49,007 nt of DNA from NCBI GenBank assembly GCA_004562395.1, contig SFQY01000012.1, positions 1-49,007 of the forward strand, read 5' to 3'. The notes below the pieces were generated by a model. The model was not told where the DNA came from and did no database searches. It worked only from the letters and a program-made list of their open reading frames with translations. Positions 1-7,429 of the stretch are shown in pieces; the stretch's first letter is position 1; the number at the start of each line of letters is the position of its first letter. This DNA is from a bacterium. Its GTDB lineage: Bacteria; Bacillota; Clostridia; Oscillospirales; Oscillospiraceae. The position numbers were made by a program, and so were the translations under genes.

Positions 1-179
1 CCAGGAATGCGAAAGCTTTCAGGCTTTCTCTCCCCCAGTCAGCTTCGCTGACAGCCCCCTCGTCAGAGGGGGCCGTTGGGCCGCTAAACGATCATTTATA
101 TGAGAAATATGGGTTACGGCTGAATCGTTACCTTTATTGAAGATAACCGAAGTATACTTCTTCAATCTCTAAGAGGCCT
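1..179. repeat. Intergenic spacer with palindromic repeat fragments
   Basis: There is no convincing gene here. Bases about 23-75 hold a C/G-rich palindromic repeat of a kind recurring in the spacers of this window (TCAGCTTCGCTGA hairpin, then CCCCCTC...GAGGGGG). Bases about 82-106 carry a TAAACGATC-type arm that recurs near 18.9, 19.15, 19.28, 22.94 and 23.17 kb. Bases 150-163 hold a small palindrome (GAAGTATACTTC) just past the stop of the histidine kinase gene, but it lacks a clear U-run and is not called a terminator. Confidence 0.5.
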
Positions 180-1472
180 CTAAAGAATTGGTAATTCCAG
201 GATAAAAGCCGCGCCGCCACCCTTGGCATCCTCCACCCAGAGCTTCCCTTTGTGGAGCTTGACGATTTCCGCCGCGATACACAGCCCCAAACCAAAATGG
301 GAGCGGTGGGAGCGGGCTGTTTCTCCCCGGTGGAAGCGCTCAAAAATGTGCCGCTTTTCTCCGTCCGGCACCCCAGGTCCTGAGTCCGATACGGTGATCC
401 GGGCGCTGCTCCTGCCCCAGTTCAGTCCCAACCGGATCTCTCCGGGAGCAGGGGTATAGGCCAGAGCGTTGTCCAGGAGAATGGACAGCACCTGCATGAT
501 CCGGTCTTTGTCAAGCTGCATGGCAGGCGCATCCCTTTCCGGCAAAGTCAGGGACAGGGCAAGTCCCTTTTCTTTCGCCAAAGGGAAATAGGTCTCGTAA
601 ACCATAAGCAGGAGCATGTCCGGTTCCACTTCTTCGCATCTGACCTCCCAGCTTTGGCTGTCGGCGCTGGCAAGGGTCAGCATGTCCCCAATCAGCCGGG
701 ACATCCGTTTCCCTTCCCGGCGGATGATATCCGAAAACACCGTCTGCCGGGCAGGGGATAAGCACTCTGCCCGCTCCCAGGCGGAGCCCGCGGACAGAAT
801 GGCCGTCAGAGGTGTCCGCAGTTCATGGGAGGCAGCGGCGATAAATTGCGCCTGACGCTGCTGGTTCTCCCGAATGGGGCGCAGCATTTTCCCGGTGAAG
901 CACCAGGAAAACGCGCCCAAAAGCACTACGGCAACCAACGCCGCAGTACATACCACCATGCGCTGCCGATGGATGCCATTCTCCATTTCGGTCAGAGGAT
1001 ACAGCAAGGTCAGTTCCAGCACAGAGCTGTTTTTGGAAATCCGCGCCACCCCGGCGAAATAGCCTGCGCCATCTTCTCCCCGGAGGGAAAAGGCGCAGCT
1101 TCCGCCGTTCCGGGCGCTTACGGAATTCAGATCAAACTCCGATCCGGCCCGATCCCGTGCCCGCTGAAACTCCGGCGCAAGGTTATTTCGTTCCGAAGAC
1201 AGCCCCATGGAAAAGAGCGGCGTGTCACCATCCCGGATGGAAATGTAAAATCCGCCGGAGTTCTCCATCTGCCGCAGCCAGGCGGCAGAAAGCCGGTTCT
1301 GGACCCCCAGATAGGAGGACACCGTGTTGAGATTGCCGGAGAAATTCTGAAAGCTTTGGGTCCGGGTATTTCTTTCGGAAATAATCAGGCACAGCAGAGT
1401 CATGCCCAGCAGGATCGCCCCGGTGATGACCGTATTGAACGCCGTCAGCTTCCAGCGAAGTCGATTAACCAT
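180..1472 (-). CDS. Two-component sensor histidine kinase
   Basis: A membrane sensor kinase of 430 residues that would autophosphorylate and pass phosphate to the response regulator encoded just upstream. There are transmembrane segments at about residues 12-31 and 172-192, enclosing an extracellular sensor region of about 140 residues that I do not recognise. No clear HAMP domain separates TM2 from the kinase core. The HisKA H-box (SHELRTP) has the phospho-acceptor His216; an N-box (LLDNALAY), a G1 box (DSGPGV) and a G2-like GLGL follow in the HATPase domain. The start overlaps the end of the regulator gene by 8 bases, so the pair is translationally coupled. It is the last gene of an operon with a HlyD adaptor and ABC permeases, so it may respond to cell-envelope or transport-substrate stress; that is inference. 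Confidence 0.93.
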   Translation of the reverse strand: MVNRLRWKLTAFNTVITGAILLGMTLLCLIISERNTRTQSFQNFSGNLNTVSSYLGVQNRLSAAWLRQMENSGGFYISIRDGDTPLFSMGLSSERNNLAPEFQRARDRAGSEFDLNSVSARNGGSCAFSLRGEDGAGYFAGVARISKNSSVLELTLLYPLTEMENGIHRQRMVVCTAALVAVVLLGAFSWCFTGKMLRPIRENQQRQAQFIAAASHELRTPLTAILSAGSAWERAECLSPARQTVFSDIIRREGKRMSRLIGDMLTLASADSQSWEVRCEEVEPDMLLLMVYETYFPLAKEKGLALSLTLPERDAPAMQLDKDRIMQVLSILLDNALAYTPAPGEIRLGLNWGRSSARITVSDSGPGVPDGEKRHIFERFHRGETARSHRSHFGLGLCIAAEIVKLHKGKLWVEDAKGGGAAFILELPIL

Positions 1473-2145
1473 GGCGCTCCTCCAACCGGTAGCCCACGCC
1501 CCGGACAGTAGCCAGCTGCAAGCAGCTTCCTACCTTGCGCAGGCTTCGCCGGAGAAAATAGGTATAGTTGTCCAGATTACCGTCCTCCACATCGCAGTCC
1601 ATGCCCCAGACCCGCAGCAGAATCGTTTCTCGGGGAAGGGTCTGACCCGGATTGCGCAGAAACAGCTCCAGCAGATCCCCCAGCCGCTTGGACAGCACTG
1701 TGGACTGTTCCCCCCGGCGCAGGGTCAGGGTTCGGGGCTCATAGGCAATATCCCCAAAGGAAAGCAGTTCGTCATTTTGAAGGGAAACGGGACGGCGCAG
1801 TACACAGCGGATCCGGGCCAGCAGTTCCTCAAAAGCGAAGGGCTTCACGATATAGTCATCCGCGCCGCTGTTCAGCCCCTGGGTACGGTCACCCACCTGC
1901 CCCAGCGCCGTCAGGAAAATCACCGGGGTGGCAATGCCCTCCCGGCGCATGGTGCGCAGCACCTCCATGCCGTCCAAACCCGGCAGCATCCGGTCCAGCA
2001 AAATCAGATCATGGATGCGTTCTCGGATAAACAGCAGCCCTTCTTCCCCATCCCGGCTGACATCCAGGTCAAAGCCCTCCTGGCCCAGCTGGAAAGAGAG
2101 GGTTAAGCACAGACTCTCGTCATCCTCGATCAGCAATATCCGCAT
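1465..2145 (-). CDS. OmpR/PhoB-family response regulator
   Basis: A 226-residue DNA-binding response regulator. The receiver domain (about 1-115) shows the acidic pocket EDD at 7-9, phospho-acceptor Asp51 (LLDRMLPG), the conserved Thr79 and Lys101 (VKPF). The C-terminal half (about 130-222) is a winged-helix Trans_reg_C domain ending in the typical RGVGYRL motif. The ribosome site AAGGAGG stands about 6 bases before the ATG, inside the end of the preceding gene, whose last 26 bases overlap this start. It overlaps the kinase gene downstream. The layout makes it the cognate partner of that kinase. Its targets are unknown; autoregulation of this operon is a reasonable guess only. Confidence 0.95.
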   Translation of the reverse strand: MRILLIEDDESLCLTLSFQLGQEGFDLDVSRDGEEGLLFIRERIHDLILLDRMLPGLDGMEVLRTMRREGIATPVIFLTALGQVGDRTQGLNSGADDYIVKPFAFEELLARIRCVLRRPVSLQNDELLSFGDIAYEPRTLTLRRGEQSTVLSKRLGDLLELFLRNPGQTLPRETILLRVWGMDCDVEDGNLDNYTYFLRRSLRKVGSCLQLATVRGVGYRLEERHG

Positions 2146-3136
2146 TTCTTCGCCTCCTTACCGCCCACAGCGTCAGTATTGCGGACGCCGTGGAAGTTCC
2201 CATTGATTTTACCATATTCAGCAGCATTTGCAACTGCCCACTCCCCAGAGGGGTGAACAGGATGCGAAGGAAATTCTCCTTTTGCCCTTTCCACCAGGTT
2301 CCCCAGAAGGAAAAATCCGACCAGCGGGAGGGGATCATATCCGGCGGAATGACCAGCCGTTTCGTAAGCAGCCAGAACGTTCCCACTGCCAGCCCCAGAG
2401 CAAGGGCGGTCTTCCCCAGAGCAAGCCGCTGGCTTCCCGAAAGGATGCCCTGCAATGACAGCTTCCGCCAGTCCTTTCCCAGATGGCCGCAGACCGTCAG
2501 AAACAGAATGCCTGGGAAAAGCAGCAGCAGGTTCTCGGTCAGAGCCAAAAAGGGATAGAAGTCCAGGACCCTTCCCCGCAGGCCCCACCGCATCAAAAAC
2601 GGCTCCCCCAGGGTTTTCCCTTTTTCCGCAGGCAGGGCAAGGACACACCGGCTCAGGGTATCTCCTGCTTTTGCCATGGTAAACAGGGTGGGGCGGAGGG
2701 CGGGAACCGTCCCCAGAACCCGATAGGTTTCTCCATTGTGCAGAAGAAACTGACCTGCGCAAAGGGTGGTTCCAAACAGGGTCTGGGCGGTCCCTTCGTC
2801 GATCAGGCACCCTTCCTGCCATTTCAGGCACCCCGCTCTCATCAGCTCCGGGTTTCCCGACAGAGAAACCACCGTGACCTTTGCGGAAGCCCTGGTTTCC
2901 CGGCAGGAAACCATCTGTTGGGAGGTTTCTCCCCAAAAGCAACAGCCAATCGGTTCCTCCGCTTCCGCCTCCCGACAGAAAATTCCTTCCGCAGCGGCGG
3001 TGTCTACCCCCTGCTCCAACACAATATGTGTCAAATCCGCATTCTTTCCAGCCAGACCGCAAAAAAAGACAGCCCAGACATACAGAATCGCCGCAGTCAA
3101 CAGAACAATCGGACGAATGGTTTTTTTCCTGCGCAT
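2120..3136 (-). CDS. MacB/FtsX-like membrane protein with one extracytoplasmic domain
   Basis: A 338-residue membrane protein: one N-terminal transmembrane helix (about 9-28), an extracytoplasmic region of about 180 residues, then about three C-terminal helices. The extracytoplasmic part resembles the periplasmic core domain of MacB-type permeases (a 'cliDEgtAqtLFG...G..yrVLGTV' pattern, about residues 110-160). The topology is the one-plus-three layout of FtsX/MacB transporter subunits. No ABC ATPase gene sits next to it, which is odd because such permeases work with a MacB-like ATPase. It starts one base after the stop of the HlyD-like gene, its likely partner in an efflux or sensing complex. 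Family assignment is by pattern only; exact function unknown. Confidence 0.62.
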   Translation of the reverse strand: MRRKKTIRPIVLLTAAILYVWAVFFCGLAGKNADLTHIVLEQGVDTAAAEGIFCREAEAEEPIGCCFWGETSQQMVSCRETRASAKVTVVSLSGNPELMRAGCLKWQEGCLIDEGTAQTLFGTTLCAGQFLLHNGETYRVLGTVPALRPTLFTMAKAGDTLSRCVLALPAEKGKTLGEPFLMRWGLRGRVLDFYPFLALTENLLLLFPGILFLTVCGHLGKDWRKLSLQGILSGSQRLALGKTALALGLAVGTFWLLTKRLVIPPDMIPSRWSDFSFWGTWWKGQKENFLRILFTPLGSGQLQMLLNMVKSMGTSTASAILTLWAVRRRRNADIADRG

Positions 3137-3137
3137 A

Positions 3138-4850
3138 TCAGCTCACCCGAACACGGCTGCCGATGTCCACCGCCCGGTCAGAGCCTACGATCACCTGCTG
3201 CTTGCTGCTCAGCGCACCTTCTGCCAGAGCCGCTGTGGTTTCGTTCTGCTCCAGCACCGTGACGCTGACCTTCCGGGCCTGCTGCTGTGGGCCCAGGACG
3301 GTATTCACCTGTTCCACCACCAGCACATAGGGCTGGTTTCTTACATCCAAATGAAGGGCGGACACCGGAACGCAGCAGGAATAGGGCTGGGACTTCCGGG
3401 TGAAGCTCAGCTCGGCGCTGGCTCCCAGAGAAAGGGTGTTCGCCGGGAGCTGTACCGTCAGCCGGTAGCCGCCCTCCGTTTCTTCGCTGGGGGAAAAGGT
3501 AGTGACTGGTAAATCCTCGTACCGTTTTCCGGTGCTTCCCGCCCGGAGGGTCACCCGGTCTCCCAACCCGATGTATTTGCTCTGTTCCTCCGTAACCAGA
3601 CCGGAGAATTTGCAGCCCTGGCTCAGGTCGGCCAGCAGCATGGCGGTGGTATCGGTGGTCTTCTCCCCGGTCTGGATATTACAGCGGGTCACAATTCCGT
3701 CCACGGGAGAGAGAATTTTCCCCTCCCCATCCAGAAGGGCTTCCAGCTTGTCCAGCGCAAGGGCCATTTGATCGTAGGTAATTTGCCCGATTTGGGCTGT
3801 GTGATTGCTGCCGTCGGGCAGATTGGCAGAGCTGATTGCCCGGCCATAGGTGGTCTTTGCGTTTTCCAGGGCGGACAGTGCATCGTCGTAGGTCTGCTGT
3901 GCTTTTTCCACAGCCTCCAAAAGCTCCTGCTCGGAACGGACCGGGCTGCCGGTCTGCTGCTCCTGACGGCAGGCTTCCAACGCGGCGTTGGTCTCGTCCA
4001 CCGCCTGCCTGGCCTGCTCCACAGCAGATCGGGCATCGGATAGCCGCTGCGCATATTCCGCGCGCACGGCATTGGCGATGGCGTCTATCTCCGCTTGGGT
4101 TAATGTGTCCGTCTGAGGCACCGGTTCCGCTGGGGGCAAGACTTCGGGTACCGTTTCCTGCTGCGGCGCTTGCGCTCGTTCCTGTTCTGCACGGTCAATG
4201 GCCTCCTGAATCTTGTCCGCAATCTCCTGCTGGAGCAGCTCCAGGGCGGCCAGCGCCGCGTCATAGTCGGATTTTGCTTTCTGGCATTCCGAAACCAGAG
4301 CTTCCTCCTGTGCTTTATCTTCTGTAATACCCTTATAGTAGTTTTCCAACGCAGTTTTCGCTCTCTCTAAGTCCCGGGCCGCACGATCCAGAGCAGTCTC
4401 CGCCTGGGAAACCGCGGAATTGTAGTTTTCCTCCGCCTGAGCCTGAGCATTGGAGCGCCGCTTCTGGGTGGCAGCGTTCTGGCTCCACGCGTCCTGAACG
4501 GATAGCCGCTGCTTTTCCATGTTCTGCTTTTGGGTCAGGATGGTTTCCTCTAAGTAATCCAGATCCAGGGTGAACAGCACATCCCCTTGGTTTACCTGCT
4601 GACCTTCGTTGACGCAGACGCTGGCGACCCGCAGCCCCGCCACCGTGGTCACGGCCTGCTCCTGATTTTGAAGAGTTTTTCCCGAAAGCTGAACGGTGTG
4701 GGTAATGGTGCCGCTGGTAGGCATTTTCGTGGTCACCACAGCCGTACTATGCTGATAAATTGCTCTGGAAAGAATGGTGAAAAGAATCATAGCTCCGAAG
4801 AACAATCCGATCCACTTCCAAATGCTTATCTTTTCTTTTTTCAGATACAT
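3138..4850 (-). CDS. HlyD/RND-type membrane fusion (adaptor) protein
   Basis: A 570-residue adaptor anchored by one N-terminal helix (about 13-32). A lipoyl-like half-motif (VNEGQQVNQGDVLFTLD, about 81-96) is followed by a long coiled coil (about 100-370) rich in Ala, Gln and Glu, broken by a Pro-rich linker; the second lipoyl half (LSPVDGIVTRCNIQTG) and beta-barrel domains follow. This is the standard order of periplasmic adaptors, which in Gram-positives bridge ABC efflux pumps and the cell wall. The start is the ATG at 4850, preceded by GGAGG; the reading frame continues upstream but that extension overlaps the neighbouring permease gene and lacks a ribosome site. It follows two sugar-type permease genes with a 2-base gap, an unusual partner set. 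Confidence 0.85.
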   Translation of the reverse strand: MYLKKEKISIWKWIGLFFGAMILFTILSRAIYQHSTAVVTTKMPTSGTITHTVQLSGKTLQNQEQAVTTVAGLRVASVCVNEGQQVNQGDVLFTLDLDYLEETILTQKQNMEKQRLSVQDAWSQNAATQKRRSNAQAQAEENYNSAVSQAETALDRAARDLERAKTALENYYKGITEDKAQEEALVSECQKAKSDYDAALAALELLQQEIADKIQEAIDRAEQERAQAPQQETVPEVLPPAEPVPQTDTLTQAEIDAIANAVRAEYAQRLSDARSAVEQARQAVDETNAALEACRQEQQTGSPVRSEQELLEAVEKAQQTYDDALSALENAKTTYGRAISSANLPDGSNHTAQIGQITYDQMALALDKLEALLDGEGKILSPVDGIVTRCNIQTGEKTTDTTAMLLADLSQGCKFSGLVTEEQSKYIGLGDRVTLRAGSTGKRYEDLPVTTFSPSEETEGGYRLTVQLPANTLSLGASAELSFTRKSQPYSCCVPVSALHLDVRNQPYVLVVEQVNTVLGPQQQARKVSVTVLEQNETTAALAEGALSSKQQVIVGSDRAVDIGSRVRVS

Positions 4851-4852
4851 AA

Positions 4853-5701
4853 CTAATCCTTTCCTCCTGACATGGCAATTCCCTGTTCCAAATACTCCTG
4901 GCATCCCAAAAACAGCAATAGTGCCGGGATCAGCATCATCAGTGCAGCTGCAAACCCCACACCCATTTCTTCCATACCGATTTCCGGCAGGAATAGGGAT
5001 AGTGGCCACAGTGACTTGGTTTTTAAGTAGGTCATAGGCTGCTCAATCATATTCCAGGAATCCAGGAAGGTCAGGATACATACAGACAAAATACCCGGTA
5101 CACCCATGGGAATGCCAATTTGGCAAAAGATCCGCAGTTCCCCTGCACCGTCCAGCCGGGCTGCTTCCAGAATTTCCTGGGGTATCGCTTTGAAGAAGCG
5201 GTGCAGGATGAAAACAGGAAATGTGGAAAACACGGCAGGCAAAATCACAGCGCCCAGAGTGTCCAGCAGATTGCACTTCTGCAGCACCAGATACTGGGGA
5301 AGCATCAGCACCTGAAAGGGCATCAGCATCAGCACGATATAGGCGGTCAGGATCGCCTTTTTCCCCCGCAGGGGAAACCGGGCCAATGCCCATGCCGCAG
5401 GCACAGCCGTCAGCAGTTGTCCTCCCAATACCCCCAGGGAAATCATTACGGAGTTCCAGAACATGGTAAAAAAGCCCGGACTGTCCAGCAGCACCTCCAC
5501 CAGAGATTTCAGCGTTGGCGCCGCCGGCAGCGCGGACCATGCTGCCATCCCCTCCCCGGCGGAGAAAATCGGAGACAATTTCGCCTCCAATTCCCACTGG
5601 GCCGAAAATGCCCCTGTCACCGCAAACCAAATGGGAAAGCAGATCAAAAGGGTCAGTGCCAGCAAAGCCGCGAAAAGCATCAATTTCCTGATTATTTTCA
5701 T
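4853..5701 (-). CDS. Carbohydrate ABC transporter permease (MalG/UgpE-like)
   Basis: A 282-residue inner-membrane permease of the CUT1 sugar ABC family, with about six hydrophobic helices (first at about 8-30) and the cytoplasmic EAA loop (EAARLDGAGE) that docks the ATPase. It would form a heterodimer with the permease encoded immediately upstream. No solute-binding protein gene and no ATPase gene lies in the operon; a shared MsmX-type ATPase from elsewhere is a known solution for CUT1 systems in Firmicutes. The substrate cannot be deduced. A 3-base gap separates it from the preceding permease gene. Confidence 0.9.
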   Translation of the reverse strand: MKIIRKLMLFAALLALTLLICFPIWFAVTGAFSAQWELEAKLSPIFSAGEGMAAWSALPAAPTLKSLVEVLLDSPGFFTMFWNSVMISLGVLGGQLLTAVPAAWALARFPLRGKKAILTAYIVLMLMPFQVLMLPQYLVLQKCNLLDTLGAVILPAVFSTFPVFILHRFFKAIPQEILEAARLDGAGELRIFCQIGIPMGVPGILSVCILTFLDSWNMIEQPMTYLKTKSLWPLSLFLPEIGMEEMGVGFAAALMMLIPALLLFLGCQEYLEQGIAMSGGKD

Positions 5702-5704
5702 ATT

Positions 5705-6574
5705 CTAATCCTCTCCATCCCAGGCTTTGCGCAGAAAGCCGATCAGCACGAAAACCACGGCTGAGGTCATCACAGAGGCAGCGGCAATCTTATCAAAATC
5801 CAGCTCCCGGAACCAGTTGTTGTACAGGTGCTGCAATAAGTACATGCTTTCCTGTGGGTAGTCTCCCGCCACCAGCCAGGCTTCCCGGAATACCTTAAAG
5901 GAATTCAGCAGGGACAGCACGGTGATGGTATATGCTGAACCCCGCAGGTTGGGGAGGGTAATATATAGGAGGGTCTGCCAGGCGCCCGCTCCGTCCACTT
6001 GAGCGGCTTCATAAACACTTTCCGGGATTCCAGCAAGCCCCGCCGTCCACAAAACCATGGTATACCCCAGATTCTTCCAGAGATAGCTGATAACCAGCAT
6101 CCAAAAAGCCGCCCCGGAGCCCATCCAGTCCACCCCGCTGCCGCCCAGTGCCAGAAGTGCGCCGTTAATAAGTCCCTTTTCATGGAATAATACCTTCCAC
6201 ACCAGCACCACAGAGGCTGCCGGGACGGCCATGGGCATCAGATAAGCACTCCGCAATGCGCTTCCCACTGGCGGAATCGCCTGCAGCGCAACCGCCAGAG
6301 CAAGGGACAGCGCAACCAGAAGTGGGACGCAGACCAGGGTAAACCGGGCCGTGTTGGAAACAGCAATCTGGAACGCGGCATTTTTCAGAACCGCCAAATA
6401 GTTCTGGAATCCCATCCACCTGCCGCCGATGGCGCTTTGGAAAGACCTGAGAAGCACCTGAAGCATGGGCAGAAGGGCAAAAAACAGAACCCCAAGGAAA
6501 TTGGGCAGGAGAAATGCCCAATAGATGATATTCTGTCTGGAAGCTGGGCGAAGGCCCTTCCCTTTGCGCGTCAT
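5705..6574 (-). CDS. Sugar ABC transporter permease (MalF/UgpA-like)
   Basis: A 289-residue CUT1-family permease with an N-terminal helix typical of the MalF/UgpA half (IIYWAFLLPNFLGVLFF), about five more helices, and the EAA motif (YEAAQVDGAGAW). The start chosen is the ATG at 6574 with an AGAAGGGA ribosome site. A longer reading frame runs upstream through the terminator and into a tRNA gene and cannot be real; an in-frame ATG at 6664 abuts an AAGGAGGA site with no spacing and is less likely. It is the first gene of the operon that continues through the second permease, the HlyD adaptor, the MacB-like protein and the two-component genes. No binding protein precedes it. Confidence 0.88.
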   Translation of the reverse strand: MTRKGKGLRPASRQNIIYWAFLLPNFLGVLFFALLPMLQVLLRSFQSAIGGRWMGFQNYLAVLKNAAFQIAVSNTARFTLVCVPLLVALSLALAVALQAIPPVGSALRSAYLMPMAVPAASVVLVWKVLFHEKGLINGALLALGGSGVDWMGSGAAFWMLVISYLWKNLGYTMVLWTAGLAGIPESVYEAAQVDGAGAWQTLLYITLPNLRGSAYTITVLSLLNSFKVFREAWLVAGDYPQESMYLLQHLYNNWFRELDFDKIAAASVMTSAVVFVLIGFLRKAWDGED

Positions 6575-6635
6575 ATCCTCGGTCCCTTCTGCTGTGTTTG
6601 ACCTCCAGTTTATCCCGCGCACCTCTAAGCTGTCT

Positions 6636-6656
6636 CTAAGTGGAATGCGATTCCAT
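6636..6656 (-). CDS. Possible 6-residue leader ORF before the ABC permease operon
   Basis: A minus-strand AAGGAGG (6666-6671) is followed at 9 bases by an ATG and only five more codons (MESHST, stop TAG). The ribosome-site spacing is ideal, while the permease itself starts about 60 bases further on. It may be a leader peptide, or the remains of a lost gene start. Low confidence; no matching attenuator is evident. Confidence 0.25.
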   Translation of the reverse strand: MESHST

Positions 6657-6723
6657 ATCGTCATTCCTCCTTCGTTATGATACCGTCTTTGTATCGGAGA
6701 AAGGGATGCCGAATATGCCAAAG

Positions 6724-6752
6724 CCCCCAGCTCTGATCCAGAGAGCTGGGGG
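6724..6752. terminator. Strong inverted repeat between tRNA genes and permease operon
   Basis: An 11-bp perfect stem (CCCCCAGCTCT / AGAGCTGGGGG) with a short loop. The U-run on the minus strand is weak (CTTTGG), so it may terminate inefficiently or stabilise RNA. Confidence 0.45.
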
Positions 6753-6791
6753 CGTGAACGCAAAATGTTATGTTTTTGATAGAAACAAGAA

Positions 6792-6830
6792 ATCCGAACC
6801 CACTCCCCATGGGGAATAAGTTCGGATTTT
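6792..6830 (-). terminator. Probable terminator of the tRNA-Val pair
   Basis: On the minus strand the arms AAATCCGAAC and GTTCGGATTT enclose a smaller CCCCATGGGG hairpin, followed by a T-rich tail (TCTTGTTTCT). It lies just beyond the second tRNA. Confidence 0.55.
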
Positions 6831-6837
6831 TCATGTT

Positions 6838-6914
6838 TGGTGGACGATATAGGACTCGAACCTATGACCTTCCGCACGTCAAGCGGATGCTCTAGCCAGC
6901 TGAGCTAATCGTCC
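6838..6914 (-). tRNA. tRNA-Val (GAC), downstream copy
   Basis: A full cloverleaf on the minus strand: acceptor stem GGACGAT/ATCGTCC, D-arm TTAGCTCAGCTGG, anticodon loop TTGACGT with anticodon GAC, T-arm GGTTCGAGTCC, discriminator A and encoded CCA (6838-6840). It reads GUC/GUU valine codons. The sequence is identical to the copy starting 100 bases upstream, so the pair is a recent tandem duplication. Confidence 0.95.
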
Positions 6915-6937
6915 AAGTAATGTAATTAAGAAAAAAG

Positions 6938-7014
6938 TGGTGGACGATATAGGACTCGAACCTATGACCTTCCGCACGTCAAGCGGATGCTCTAGCCAGC
7001 TGAGCTAATCGTCC
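6938..7014 (-). tRNA. tRNA-Val (GAC), upstream copy
   Basis: The same cloverleaf as its neighbour, with anticodon GAC and encoded CCA at 6938-6940. It is the first of two identical tRNA genes separated by a 23-base spacer and presumably co-transcribed from the promoter at 7028-7056. Confidence 0.95.
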
Positions 7015-7027
7015 AAAGCGCTTATTT

Positions 7028-7056
7028 AATATACACGCTTTACGTGGATTTGTCAA
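7028..7056 (-). promoter_or_regulatory. Sigma-A promoter of the tRNA-Val pair
   Basis: On the minus strand, -35 TTGACA (7051-7056), a 17-base spacer and -10 TATATT (7028-7033) lie just upstream of the first tRNA, as expected for a stable-RNA promoter. Confidence 0.8.
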
Positions 7057-7072
7057 GGGCTTTGGGGAAAAA

Positions 7073-7429
7073 TTATCCGACAACGGCGTCAACGCTCTGG
7101 CGGTTCAGGAAGCGGATCACCAGCCGGTTGGGCAGGCACACGATTTGGGTCCCGCCGCCGCAGAAGCCCCGGTCCATGCAGTAGTGGTCCGGACAGTTGG
7201 CCTGGGTTACGGCGATTTTCCCGTCCCGGACGGTGATGACATTGCTGCCGCCCTCCGGAGTGGTGACGGTAAATTCCTGATCCAGATGGAGGTCCACGGT
7301 TTTCAGGACTCTGCCCTGGCTGGAGATTTCCGCAAGGTCCGCCTCCCTCGGACGCAGGAGGAAGACACTGAGGCCCAGGCACAGAACCAGCAGGGCGGCA
7401 AGAAGCAGGATCCAGGTCCTTGTTTTCAT
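7073..7429 (-). CDS. NusG domain II-containing membrane-anchored protein
   Basis: A 118-residue protein with an N-terminal signal anchor (about 5-25) followed by a NusG_II-type beta domain exposed outside the cell. The conserved cysteine pattern CPDHYC...C...VCLPNRL (about 80-103) is typical of the small NusG_II proteins found beside ApbE and Rnf-type genes. Its ATG overlaps the last bases of the ApbE gene (ATGA), so translation is coupled. The link to ApbE suggests a role around flavinylated, membrane-bound redox proteins, but no biochemical function is established for this family as far as I know. Confidence 0.85.
   Translation of the reverse strand: MKTRTWILLLAALLVLCLGLSVFLLRPREADLAEISSQGRVLKTVDLHLDQEFTVTTPEGGSNVITVRDGKIAVTQANCPDHYCMDRGFCGGGTQIVCLPNRLVIRFLNRQSVDAVVG

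Noticed and set aside
6575..6877. N-terminal extension of the first ABC permease
   Set aside because: It runs through an inverted repeat and into a tRNA gene; a good ribosome site precedes the ATG at 6574.
6838..7014. Direct repeat that could suggest a CRISPR-like array
   Set aside because: The repeat units are complete tRNA genes; only two units exist.
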